NCBI RefSeq assembly: GCF_017353185.1
Contig: NZ_JAFMYV010000003.1
Location: 62,001 to 126,000, forward strand
Source of the DNA: Fibrella rubiginis
GTDB taxonomy: Bacteria > Bacteroidota > Bacteroidia > Cytophagales > Spirosomataceae
Length of the DNA stretch: 64,000 nt
Reading direction: 5' to 3'
Shown here: positions 23,414 through 31,466 of the stretch, piece after piece
How the letters are laid out: each line of letters starts with the position of its first letter
Position numbering within the stretch: position 1 is the first letter of the stretch
Notes under the pieces: model-generated
The model's input: the letters and a program-made list of their open reading frames with translations, nothing else
The model's database searches: none
Told to the model about the DNA's origin: nothing
Translations under genes and position numbers: made by a program

Positions 23414-23790
23414 CGCCAGTCATACATACTGGTAGTCTATGCCGGTGCCCTGGGTGTAAGCAGCCAGCTACCCAATCCGCCTGGCGTCCATCCCGCTTAC
23501 TGTTCTCGGCAATGCAATAGCCACCCGACCACGGATCGGATGGCTGTTTACCTCTATTAGTCAAGCGTATAGTATTTATTTATCAACAAGTCAGGCAAGC
23601 GTATACATAGTACCGTTCACATTTATTTTTTCAAATAACGCAACCCATAAAACAACCATACCGTACTAGGCGGTTGATCAGTGCTTAAGTAGTTACTGAT
23701 ATATTGGTTAGTATTTTTTCCTCATGCCATTCGCTTTTCAGGACTTTGTTAAACTTGGCCCAACCGCTTAACCTTTAACCGTGATCAACC
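23414..23790. other. 377-base intergenic region before the heme-protein operon
   Basis: No gene is seen. The first part holds a possible terminator (23,519-23,545). The rest is AT-rich, fits a promoter region, and contains a direct repeat CAAGCGTATA (23,564-23,573 and 23,597-23,606). No exact TAnnTTTG box was found. Confidence 0.5.
23519..23545 (+). terminator. Possible terminator after the mannosyltransferase gene
   Basis: AGCCACCCGACC and GGATCGGATGGCT can pair with one mismatch and a bulge, followed by GTTTA. The stem is imperfect and the T-run short. Confidence 0.35.
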
Positions 23791-25128
23791 ATGAAATCTT
23801 CCTCAAGCCGCTTAATTCTACTATTTTTTTCGTTCACTGTTCTGCTTATCTACAATGCAAGTTGTGAGTATAAGACCCAGGAAGTTGCGCCAGTAGTTGA
23901 AAAAGATCAGAGTTCCACCACCGAACTGGTTGCTATAAAAACAACTACGCCACCCGCCATAGATGGCAGTATAGAGGCAGCCTGGGCTACTGCACCCATG
24001 CTGAAACTTACGCCTACCGTACCTGATCCCGGTAACGGTCTATTTTCGGGCTACATTAATGATAAAATGCCCACTACATTACGGGCGCTGTATGACGACA
24101 ATACGATCTATTTCCTGGCCGAGTATGCCGACAATACGAAAAGTGTGCAGGTGACGCCCTGGTATTTTAATCCCGCAACAAAGTTATGGGCGCAGGAGGG
24201 TACCAGTAAGTCATTTGACCAAAATGGGGTAATGACCCGAATTGGTTTTGGCGAAGATAAAATTGCCATGTTATGGAATATCGACGCATCGACGCCAAAA
24301 TTTGTATCGCAAACCTGTTACGCGAGTTGCCACGTTTTTACTCCTTATCTCGACTATTCTGTTACCCCGGCGGTGCAGCGCGCCAATGCCACCAGCGGCA
24401 ATCATTATACGGGTGGTATCAATGAAAAGATAGATATGTGGTGGGGGCACCTGGGCAGAGACGTCATCTTCGACCAGATGGACGATAATTACCAGGATTG
24501 GGCCGGAGGGCCAGCCGTCACCAATTTAACGGGCGGCAATGCCAACGGTCGGCACGTGGATGATATTGTTGTGTCGGGAACATCGACAACGTGGCCAAAC
24601 CGGCCTACTTATACGGCCGCAAAACCACAGGGTACTATTAATAATCGTCAGTCATTAAAATTAGATGGAACGGGGGCGGCTGTCAACGTTCCCATGTGGG
24701 TTGTTCCTAATGCAACTAATGCTTATTACGTTCTTGCCTCCGATACGCTGAGCAATCGAGCCGTAAAAATTACGAAGGTAAGCTCAACAGGTATTTTATC
24801 ATATAACGGCGGCAGTATCGACCCAACTGTTGGTACCGATTATCAGCGCATTGGTGATGCCGTTACGGGTGGCATCGGACCAAAAGTTATTCCAAGTTAT
24901 ATAGCTTCTCCGTTGATAGATGGCCGGGCCGACATTACCTGCAAAGCTGTGCACACGGGTTCGGGCTGGGTAGTTGAATATAAGCGTGCGCTGAAAACAA
25001 AAGACGTGCTCAAGCAGGATATTGATTTTTCAAGTTTAACCGATCAGCAATTTGGTTTTGCCGTCTGGGATCAATCAAATAATCAGCACGCTATTCATAC
25101 GGATTTAGTCTTGAAATTCAAAAAGTAA
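23791..25128 (+). CDS. Secreted ethylbenzene-dehydrogenase-related heme protein
   Basis: 445 residues with a signal sequence and a likely lipid anchor at Cys25 (YNASC). The body matches the heme-binding fold of ethylbenzene/DMSO-reductase gamma-subunit relatives (AIDGSIEAAWATAPML, DDNTIYFLAEYADNT, GSGWVVEYKRALKT, FGFAVWDQSNNQHAIH). A CYASCH motif at 176-181 is a CxxxCH version of the covalent heme c motif CxxCH. It is the first gene of an operon with a Rieske-type lipoprotein and a DUF5777 gene, which suggests electron transfer at the cell surface or in the periplasm. Its AT content is higher than in the genes to the left. Confidence 0.78.
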   Translation: MKSSSSRLILLFFSFTVLLIYNASCEYKTQEVAPVVEKDQSSTTELVAIKTTTPPAIDGSIEAAWATAPMLKLTPTVPDPGNGLFSGYINDKMPTTLRALYDDNTIYFLAEYADNTKSVQVTPWYFNPATKLWAQEGTSKSFDQNGVMTRIGFGEDKIAMLWNIDASTPKFVSQTCYASCHVFTPYLDYSVTPAVQRANATSGNHYTGGINEKIDMWWGHLGRDVIFDQMDDNYQDWAGGPAVTNLTGGNANGRHVDDIVVSGTSTTWPNRPTYTAAKPQGTINNRQSLKLDGTGAAVNVPMWVVPNATNAYYVLASDTLSNRAVKITKVSSTGILSYNGGSIDPTVGTDYQRIGDAVTGGIGPKVIPSYIASPLIDGRADITCKAVHTGSGWVVEYKRALKTKDVLKQDIDFSSLTDQQFGFAVWDQSNNQHAIHTDLVLKFKK

Positions 25129-25149
25129 ACCCACCTCTTTTAACCGGTT

Positions 25150-25602
25150 ATGAACGCAACTAATCAAGCACAAAAATTAAGTCGTTTCGACTTTTTGAAA
25201 AAAATGGGTTTTTCAGGCGCAAGCCTGATGGCCGTTTATTGTGGCGTTTCGCTGTCCTCCTGCACCAACGAAGGTGACCTTGCCCCAGCCAACGCTGGCG
25301 GCCCGGCTACCTACGACATGAGCACGGCTGCCTATGCCAAATTACTCAACAAAGGCAGTTTTCACGTAGATACGGCCAACAACCTTGTTATTGCCAACAC
25401 CAGCGACAACGGCTACGTGGCCGTGACATTGGTGTGCACGCACGAAGGCAGGAAGGAAGTTTCTTACGTCGCTAATAAATTTTCGTGCTCAGCACACGGA
25501 GCCACATTTGACAATACCGGCAAAGCCCTCACTGTGGCATCCAGAGCATTGACAACCTACAAAGTAAGTCAAACGGGGACTGTATTGACCGTAAATCTGT
25601 AA
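25150..25602 (+). CDS. Rieske-type [2Fe-2S] lipoprotein
   Basis: 150 residues. The N-terminus has SRFDFLKKMGF and a lipobox at LSSC (Cys38), so it is likely exported and lipid-anchored; it lacks the twin arginine of Tat substrates. The Rieske cluster ligands are clear: CTHEG (Cys96, His98) and CSAHG (Cys113, His116), 17 residues apart as in the family. It lies 21 bases after the heme protein and should pass electrons to or from it. Confidence 0.9.
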   Translation: MNATNQAQKLSRFDFLKKMGFSGASLMAVYCGVSLSSCTNEGDLAPANAGGPATYDMSTAAYAKLLNKGSFHVDTANNLVIANTSDNGYVAVTLVCTHEGRKEVSYVANKFSCSAHGATFDNTGKALTVASRALTTYKVSQTGTVLTVNL

Positions 25603-25619
25603 GCTAACCAGCAGCCATT

Positions 25620-25743
25620 ATGAAAACATATTTAATCATATTTTTCTGCTCGTGGTCTTTTACTGTTCTCGCTCAGGACGATTTAATGGACCTGGTTAAT
25701 GCAGATGCCAAAAACAAAGTCGACTATAAATCGGCCACCTTTA
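25620..25743 (+). pseudogene. DUF5777 outer-membrane protein gene, cut by an IS element
   Basis: An ATG at 25,620 begins MKTYLIIFFCSWSFTVLAQ, a signal peptide, then DDLMDLVNADAKNKVDYKSATF, the typical start of DUF5777 beta-barrel proteins. The frame enters the IS right after this and ends inside it. No continuation can be read immediately beyond the right end of the IS, so only about 41 codons are left of an expected ~300. Confidence 0.75.
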
Positions 25744-26538
25744 GAGCATGTTGGGGAATTGTGTTTGGTGTCGTAGCTGAATACGCTGCAACATGACCTG
25801 AATATTGGCTAGATATAACCAATTGACAGAGGAAGATACCGTGTATTCATAATCTTTGACGATACGTCGAAAGAAATTTGTCCAGCTAATACTCCGCTCA
25901 ACAACCCAGCGTTTGGCAACGGGTACAAACCCCCGGGTCGATTCGGGACGTGACGCTTTCTCAAAATCGACGCTCCACTCAGCTAGTTCGCTGGCAAAGA
26001 CCCCATTGTATGCCTGATCGCCAAAGATTTTCTCTAACCGCTCCCCACACCGCCACAAGATGCTGACAATGAGCGGCACAGCTAGGGTGCCATCGTGAAC
26101 ATTAGCGGCATCCACATCGGCGACCCACAACCTCCCTTGTGTATCCACCACATAGGTACGCTTCCGGCCATTGACGAGTTTGTGGGCATCACTACCGCGA
26201 TATTCATAGATCAACGGAGCTAACTTAACGGATTGTGTATCAATGCACAAAACTGAAGGCAACGGGGCTCGACCCGCTTGCTGACGGTCAAGTTGATTGA
26301 CCGTTGCGTTGATACGCTCAAACAAACCTGCCTTCTTCCACTGGTCAAAATAGTAGTAGACGGCTTGCCAATGCGGCCAGGTAGGCGGCAGATTACGCCA
26401 CTGACAACCAGTGCGCAACAGCCAGAAAATGCAATCTAAAATTTGGCGCAAGTCGTGTTTACGCTTGCGTTGCAGATCAAAAAAAGGCGAAATTGCTGCC
26501 CACTGGTAGTCAGTCAGTGGCATCCACTGAGGAGTCAT
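25741..26538 (-). CDS. IS5-family DDE transposase
   Basis: 265 residues with the N-terminal DUF4096-like region (MPLTDYQWAAISPFF, LLRTGCQWRNLPPTWPHW) and the DDE catalytic core: D100 (CIDTQSVK), D174 (FGDQAYNG) and E214 (RWVVERSISW). It is of full family length and intact, so the element may be active. The frame runs through the left end and stops at a TAA formed by the duplicated target TTA itself. Confidence 0.93.
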   Translation of the reverse strand: MTPQWMPLTDYQWAAISPFFDLQRKRKHDLRQILDCIFWLLRTGCQWRNLPPTWPHWQAVYYYFDQWKKAGLFERINATVNQLDRQQAGRAPLPSVLCIDTQSVKLAPLIYEYRGSDAHKLVNGRKRTYVVDTQGRLWVADVDAANVHDGTLAVPLIVSILWRCGERLEKIFGDQAYNGVFASELAEWSVDFEKASRPESTRGFVPVAKRWVVERSISWTNFFRRIVKDYEYTVSSSVNWLYLANIQVMLQRIQLRHQTQFPNML

Positions 26539-26605
26539 GTCTTTGTTGCTTGGTCGCTACAAAGTTGACCTGACTACCAGCTTTTTACAATTTCCCAACA
26601 CGCTC
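25744..26605. mobile_element. IS5-family insertion sequence, 862 bp
   Basis: Inverted ends GAGCATGTTGGGGAATTG (left) and, reversed, GAGCGTGTTGGGAAATTG (right) flank a single transposase gene on the minus strand. Direct copies of TTA lie at 25,741-25,743 and 26,606-26,608 as the 3-bp target duplication. Size, ends and a single DDE ORF fit the IS427/IS1031 side of the IS5 family. The intact duplication and ORF suggest a fairly recent insertion. Confidence 0.88.
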
Positions 26606-26776
26606 TTAAGCAAGCTTCTTATTAAAGATTTCAGAACCCGTTACCGGGTTAATCTTGGATTAAAGGCGGTTCAGTCCATATATATACGACGTCGGTTGAA
26701 TTATCTTGTCAGGCTAAACGACCCCCATTGGTTAACGGCGCTTTCTCTCGTTCAACGTTGCTTTACCCAAGTGTAA

Positions 26777-28348
26777 ATGCCCACCTCGCTCACGTTCTCC
26801 TACCAGGAGCTCTACCAACTCTACACCAAGACGCTCGAAGACCAGCGCACAGGTGTGGTCATCTTTAAGCCGGTCTACGAGGCCGGGGGCCAGCTAGCCG
26901 ACCTGATCTGGTGCTATGTGAGTGCCCGCTCGGCACTCGATAGTCATCTGACTGTCGAGCAGATGCTGGGCCAGCGGCTGCTAAGCCTGTTTCCCCAAGT
27001 CCAGCACACCCGCTTCTGGACTGCTTATCAGCAGGTGTTGCAGACCGGCGAAGCCCAGGAGTGGGAGGATCGTTATGTGGGTGAAGGGTTGGACAACTAC
27101 CTGCTCACCCGGGTCGAACGCTACCAGGATGCCTACCTGAGTGTCTCCTACACCCAGATCAACGACCTGAAGCGGGCCGAGCTAAAGGCCAAAGCAACGG
27201 CCGAGCAGATGCGAAGGATCGTTGATGGCTCCATGAGCGGACTAATGGCCTGCCAAGCGGTCCGGGACGCTCAAGGCGAGCTTGTTGATCTACGGATTGT
27301 GATGACCAACCAGGCGGCTTCCAACATCAACGGCCGATCGGTCGAGTTTATGCAGGGCAACACCCTGCGAAGCCTGTTTCCCGCTCTGCCAGCGTCGGGC
27401 TTGCTGGAACGCTACTTCCATACGGCCCGGACGGGCGAAGTGCAGCGGATGGAGGTGCCCTACTACCATGACCAGATTGAAGGCTGGTTCGACATTGTGG
27501 TATCGCCCCTGGAGGACAACGGGGTGCTGCTTTCGTTCGCTGACATTACCGCAATCAAACGGCTTCAGGTCCAGCAGGAGCAGTCTATCCTCGAGCTACG
27601 ACGGTCGAACGAAAGTCTGCAATCGTTTGCCTATGTCGCCAGCCACGATCTCCAGGAACCGCTACGCAAAGTACAGAGCTTTGGTACGATGTTGCTCGAG
27701 CAGTACGGACCGGCTTTAGATGAGCAGGGGCAGGATTACCTGCGCCGGATGCAGGCCTCCGCCCAGCGCATGTCGGGGCTGATCCGGGACCTGCTGGCCT
27801 TCTCGCGCTTGTCGGCTCAGAAGCCTGCCTTCAAACGCGTGGCTCTGTCGGCAGTCACCAGCCAGGTGCTCACCGATTTGGAACACAGCATTGACGGCAG
27901 TGGAGGGGTTGTTAGCATTGGCGACCTACCGACCGTAGAAGGTGATGCCATGCAGTTGGGCCAGCTCTTTCAGAACCTGTTGGCCAATGCACTACGTTAC
28001 CGACGGGCCGACCAATCTCCCAGCATTCACGTGTCGAGTCAACTCGTAACGATCGATCACTTACCTGTCGGCTTGGTATCGGATGGACTAACCCAGCTCA
28101 GGCAGCCTACCCATCGCCCGGCTCGTTACTGGAAGATCGCTGTAGCGGACAATGGCATCGGCTTCGATGAGAAATACGTAGACCGCATCTTCGGCCTCTT
28201 TCAGCGGCTACACGGGCGAAGCCAGTATGAGGGCAGTGGCATCGGTTTGTCGATCTGTAAGCGGGTCGTTGAACATCATTATGGCGCTATTACAGCCCGG
28301 AGCCAACCGGGCCAGGGTGCTACCTTTCTGGTATACCTGCCCGCGTGA
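26777..28348 (+). CDS. PAS-domain sensor histidine kinase
   Basis: 523 residues with two PAS-like sensor regions (about 15-130 and 145-262), a dimerisation/phospho-acceptor helix with SHDLQEPLRK (His290), an N box NLLANALRY and G boxes DNGIGFD and GSGIGLSICKRV. There are no membrane segments, so it senses a cytosolic signal. No response-regulator gene is adjacent, so its partner is unknown. Its kinase core closely resembles that of the minus-strand kinase at 31,467, which suggests a shared origin. Confidence 0.9.
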   Translation: MPTSLTFSYQELYQLYTKTLEDQRTGVVIFKPVYEAGGQLADLIWCYVSARSALDSHLTVEQMLGQRLLSLFPQVQHTRFWTAYQQVLQTGEAQEWEDRYVGEGLDNYLLTRVERYQDAYLSVSYTQINDLKRAELKAKATAEQMRRIVDGSMSGLMACQAVRDAQGELVDLRIVMTNQAASNINGRSVEFMQGNTLRSLFPALPASGLLERYFHTARTGEVQRMEVPYYHDQIEGWFDIVVSPLEDNGVLLSFADITAIKRLQVQQEQSILELRRSNESLQSFAYVASHDLQEPLRKVQSFGTMLLEQYGPALDEQGQDYLRRMQASAQRMSGLIRDLLAFSRLSAQKPAFKRVALSAVTSQVLTDLEHSIDGSGGVVSIGDLPTVEGDAMQLGQLFQNLLANALRYRRADQSPSIHVSSQLVTIDHLPVGLVSDGLTQLRQPTHRPARYWKIAVADNGIGFDEKYVDRIFGLFQRLHGRSQYEGSGIGLSICKRVVEHHYGAITARSQPGQGATFLVYLPA

Positions 28349-28550
28349 GCGGTCAGGTCTTTTTCGGACGTCACCCACTATCGTCAATTATAAACTTAAT
28401 AACCTGACAGGCACTACTCATGACCGTTGTCAAGTGGGTCGATTTGCTGCGTTAAGTTATCAATTGTAGGTTTCTGATGTGTCCTGATTAAAAGAGTGAT
28501 TGATGTAGGACAGCCAGGAATGAGTTGCGAAGACTGAGCGGTCTCTCCGC

Positions 28551-29042
28551 TCATCGTAGGGTTGCCGTTGGCAAACGAGGGTCGATGGGGTAGGGATGAA
28601 TAGAGGCTATCTCACAGTGCAGTCGATGCCGATGTAGCGGATCGAGCAATACATTCCGCGAAGGGGTGAGTGGTACTACTGCCGAGGGCAGTGCCAGGCA
28701 TAGCGTTTGATACTGGCTAAATTGATGTTCTGCAAACTCGGGTAAGGACATCGGAGTGGCCTGGGGATCGTCCCAGCCTACAGGCAGTTGCTCGGCAGTC
28801 AGGAACGTAATGGAGTCATTGGGTATTCGGATCTCACAGAGGATCAACGGTGGCAGATCGGCTAACGCCGTCCCCTCCAGATGCACCATGTACTCTAAGA
28901 AGCAGAGTTCGGGTGTGGTGGCAGTATACACCATGGGCCGCCCTTTGGCATTCCAGCGACCGCCCCGCAACTGAGCACCCACCCCGTCTAAGATCGTATC
29001 TCGATGACTATCCGTCTGAATGCGGTACAGCGTGATGGCCAT
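28551..29042 (-). CDS. RES-domain toxin
   Basis: 163 residues with the RES fold: YRI near the N-terminus, LRGGRWNAKGRPMVYTA, the conserved glutamate in ELCFLEYMVHL and the serine in PSRNVLLDP. RES toxins break down NAD+ and stop growth until their Xre/ParS-type antitoxin neutralises them. The antitoxin gene lies just upstream with a one-base overlap, the usual order for this pair. Confidence 0.92.
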   Translation of the reverse strand: MAITLYRIQTDSHRDTILDGVGAQLRGGRWNAKGRPMVYTATTPELCFLEYMVHLEGTALADLPPLILCEIRIPNDSITFLTAEQLPVGWDDPQATPMSLPEFAEHQFSQYQTLCLALPSAVVPLTPSRNVLLDPLHRHRLHCEIASIHPYPIDPRLPTATLR

Positions 29043-29476
29043 CAGCTAAAGACCCCGTACTCAATCCGACCTAGGATATCATCGACCAGTTGAATGCCCG
29101 TTAGGCTATCCAGTAGATCCAGCGGGGTACGCTCGCCTAACAGGCGCAGGGGGCGGCGCAGCCAGCGGGTAAACTTGCCCTGGTCTTGGAAGACAGTAGC
29201 CCCATACGTGGCTAGTTGGTTTAACAGCAACAGGCGCTCAGAGGTGGCGGCATCGAGTCGTCCCGCCTTCGCTTGGCGGTGAAACGTGGCCACTGACTGG
29301 TTGAGTAGTCGGGCCATCTCTTTGTCGGTGATGGCCAATAGGCTAGCGATGTGCCCGGCCTCGGTGCCCACTAGGCCCTGACGGGAGCGGTCAATGAGTT
29401 GGAGGGCACTCAACCGATTACCCACTGGTACGGCATTGGCAGTGGGCTGAGGTGGTATGTAAGTTGATGTATGCAT
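29042..29476 (-). CDS. Xre/MbcA/ParS-family antitoxin
   Basis: The ATG at 29,476 gives 144 residues; a TTG at 29,521 is less likely. A helix-turn-helix-like part (HIASLLAITDKEMARLLNQSVATFHR) precedes the DUF2384 toxin-binding part (LPLRLLGERTPLDLLDSLTG-type, here PLRLLGERTPLDLLDS). It overlaps the RES toxin start by one base. Such antitoxins bind the toxin active site and repress the operon. Confidence 0.9.
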   Translation of the reverse strand: MHTSTYIPPQPTANAVPVGNRLSALQLIDRSRQGLVGTEAGHIASLLAITDKEMARLLNQSVATFHRQAKAGRLDAATSERLLLLNQLATYGATVFQDQGKFTRWLRRPLRLLGERTPLDLLDSLTGIQLVDDILGRIEYGVFS

Positions 29477-29754
29477 TACAGTTTGGCAATGATCCACGTG
29501 TGCAGCATCATTTGATAGCAAAGTAACACGCTTTTGAGTCGAAATGTGTCATGAGTCTTGTACAAACGATTATCCCTATTGTATAACCTAACCAATTGGG
29601 TTTGTGAGTAGCGGTTGAGTGTCACGAAACATCGACTGATTGTTAGTGTATTCAGATGACAGCTGAAATCATATGAGTAGTGCGCTTAACTAATTGATAA
29701 CAACTGATTGACTCAAGTTTAAGGCGTATTTAATCTTAGTCTTCAGGAAGTATT

Positions 29755-29762
29755 TAAATTTG
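29755..29762 (+). promoter_or_regulatory. -7 promoter element of a small gene
   Basis: TAAATTTG matches TAnnTTTG, 34 bases before the ATG at 29,797. No -33 element is evident. Confidence 0.45.
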
Positions 29763-29796
29763 GCTAACTATGTAGGTACACACTTCTAGCCAACCT

Positions 29797-30108
29797 ATGA
29801 ATCGACTAAGTTACCAGTATTACCTTGAGGACTCTGTCTTAGTCATTGAAGACTTACTGGGGGGCTGGTCAGTTTATAGCTTGGCTAATGAAGTATTGGC
29901 TCAAATCGAGGCTGAAGTGGGCTCTTTGGAGAATAGATACATTCTGTGGAAAGGCAGCGATGAGCTTTGGGATTTGCTCTTGCCAGAGCTTGAAGCAATC
30001 GACGAAGGTATGGCGATCTATCCCCTTGGGGGGCGTACTCTAGACGCGGCCAAAGCGCAATTAGCCCACCTAGTAGTTAGTGGGCTGGTTCCCAAAAAAA
30101 TCCTTTAA
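29797..30108 (+). CDS. Small acidic hypothetical protein
   Basis: A 103-residue acidic protein, not recognised. It starts MNRLSYQYYLEDSVLVIED and contains WKGSDELWDLLLPELEAID, with no signal peptide or membrane segment. A -7 box lies upstream and a hairpin terminator downstream, so it looks like a real single-gene unit in the accessory region next to the RES/Xre pair. Confidence 0.55.
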   Translation: MNRLSYQYYLEDSVLVIEDLLGGWSVYSLANEVLAQIEAEVGSLENRYILWKGSDELWDLLLPELEAIDEGMAIYPLGGRTLDAAKAQLAHLVVSGLVPKKIL

Positions 30109-30145
30109 CCTAACAGTGCGTCTACAACCCAACCCCATAAAATGT

Positions 30146-30175
30146 AAAACCCGCTCCGGTAAAAGAGCGGGTTTT
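30146..30175 (+). terminator. Intrinsic terminator
   Basis: An 11-bp perfect stem (AAAACCCGCTC with GAGCGGGTTTT) around an 8-base loop, ending in T4, lies 37 bases after the small acidic gene. Confidence 0.8.
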
Positions 30176-30491
30176 CAAGTTGCCTACTCGGCTCTGTCAG
30201 CGACGACAGCCCACTAGGGATAGTAAGTTCAGTTGTCCTACTACCAGCCTCAGCCATGCATGAACTTGTCGTAAAATGGCCTCATTCCCCCGTTCAACTT
30301 GTTCAGAAGGCATAGGTACCTAGATTAAACCGCCAGGAAGCGGAGCCGCCAACTACTCAGGTGAACACCGCGGCTCACCTGGCGTTTGCCGGACAGTTGG
30401 GGTGGCCTAATGCCTTAGGAAAACCTTGGGGGTTTGGGGAATGGATCCAACCAACACATCCACTATGCCCCTAGCGAGTACTACTCCACTG
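30176..30491. other. Gene-free stretch
   Basis: No gene, RNA or repeat was recognised in these 316 bases; only a weak hairpin around CAGGTGA/TCACCTG near 30,358-30,382 was noted. Confidence 0.4.
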
Positions 30492-30779
30492 CTACTGAGA
30501 CTGGTGGAAAACACTTGGGGTTAACATGTTGGTTGGTAAGCCTTCCCTATAGGCAATGTTGAGTATTTTTAGGAAAAAGTGGTCTTCAATTACTGCCGGC
30601 TCTTTGTTGAACATATCCCAACTTTGCGCAAGCGTGTTAATTAAGATCGTCTCAGATTGGCATTGAGCTATGTTAGTTTTTTGCACAAGGCCCCATAGTC
30701 TAGGGGCATAGTAGGCATAAAAATCCTCAAAAGATTGTCTCTCAGTATGCTCAAAAGGAGTAGACCAATGATTCACCAA
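30492..30779 (-). CDS. Small sigma-70 region 2-like protein or remnant
   Basis: 95 codons from a non-ATG start (TTG at 30,779 or GTG at 30,776). The segment SFEDFYAYYAPRLWGLVQK, then SETILINTLAQSWDMF, resembles region 2 of ECF sigma factors (FEELYRRYAPRL... AEDILQDTFLKIW...). No region 4 follows: the protein ends after about 30 more residues. It may be a remnant of an ECF sigma gene or a stand-alone region-2 protein. Confidence 0.4.
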   Translation of the reverse strand: MVNHWSTPFEHTERQSFEDFYAYYAPRLWGLVQKTNIAQCQSETILINTLAQSWDMFNKEPAVIEDHFFLKILNIAYREGLPTNMLTPSVFHQSQ

Positions 30780-31466
30780 ATGGATAGAGAGTGCGTTTAC
30801 AAGACAAGTTAACTATTACTCTGAGATAAACGTCGATTGATTTTTTACTTCAAGATAAATAAGTACAGCATAATTACAGATAGAAAAGCTCCAATCTTTC
30901 AGCAACACGGCTCAGTTTAGGGACCTGGACGGTTGTTTGTGTATTAACCTAATCCTTGGTCGGTTGCGCCTCGGCAGTACTGACGTCTGTTTCAGCCAAT
31001 GGCTTTATATCGCGCTTTTTGGTCAGCTAGCGTTTGGCGTGGCCAACGAGCTGCGTATCTAATTAGGGCTTATCCTGCTCTGAGTCAGAAACGTGGACAG
31101 CCGCATCAAACAAGGCGTATTTTTGCCGTTTGCGTTTGCTTTTCAAGCAAGCTGAGCATTAATAGCATAGAGGTTTGTACTAGCTGAGGTCAATGCTGTT
31201 ACGGCCGATACAATAGGTGTTATACTCCAGGGCTGTACAGGCACATGCCAACGGATAATTTCCACTAATTCGAGGACCGAATTTGGCTTTTGGTACCAGC
31301 GGTCGGGAGCTATTCGATGCAGGGTGGCTAATCACTCTTGTTTAGAAGCGCTAAGCTAGCTATGATCCTGAGAGTTGCACAAGGGAACAATTTCCTTTCT
31401 CCCTTCCATTATACTTGATAATACCCTCTTGGCTTTTCTCTGCACCAACTAAGGGTTAGGCAATGA
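30780..31466. other. Gene-poor stretch
   Basis: No intact gene was recognised in these 687 bases on either strand. Short open stretches exist but show no family motif; it may hold decayed genes. Confidence 0.4.

Noticed and set aside
23414..23560. Possible tRNA or small RNA in the gap after the mannosyltransferase gene
   Set aside because: No cloverleaf could be folded; only a weak terminator-like hairpin is present.
26537..26776. 79-codon plus-strand frame over the right end of the IS
   Set aside because: It is part of the IS end and flank, has no motif, and ends at the start of the kinase gene.
30999..31187. 62-codon frame
   Set aside because: No start signal or family pattern; composition looks random.
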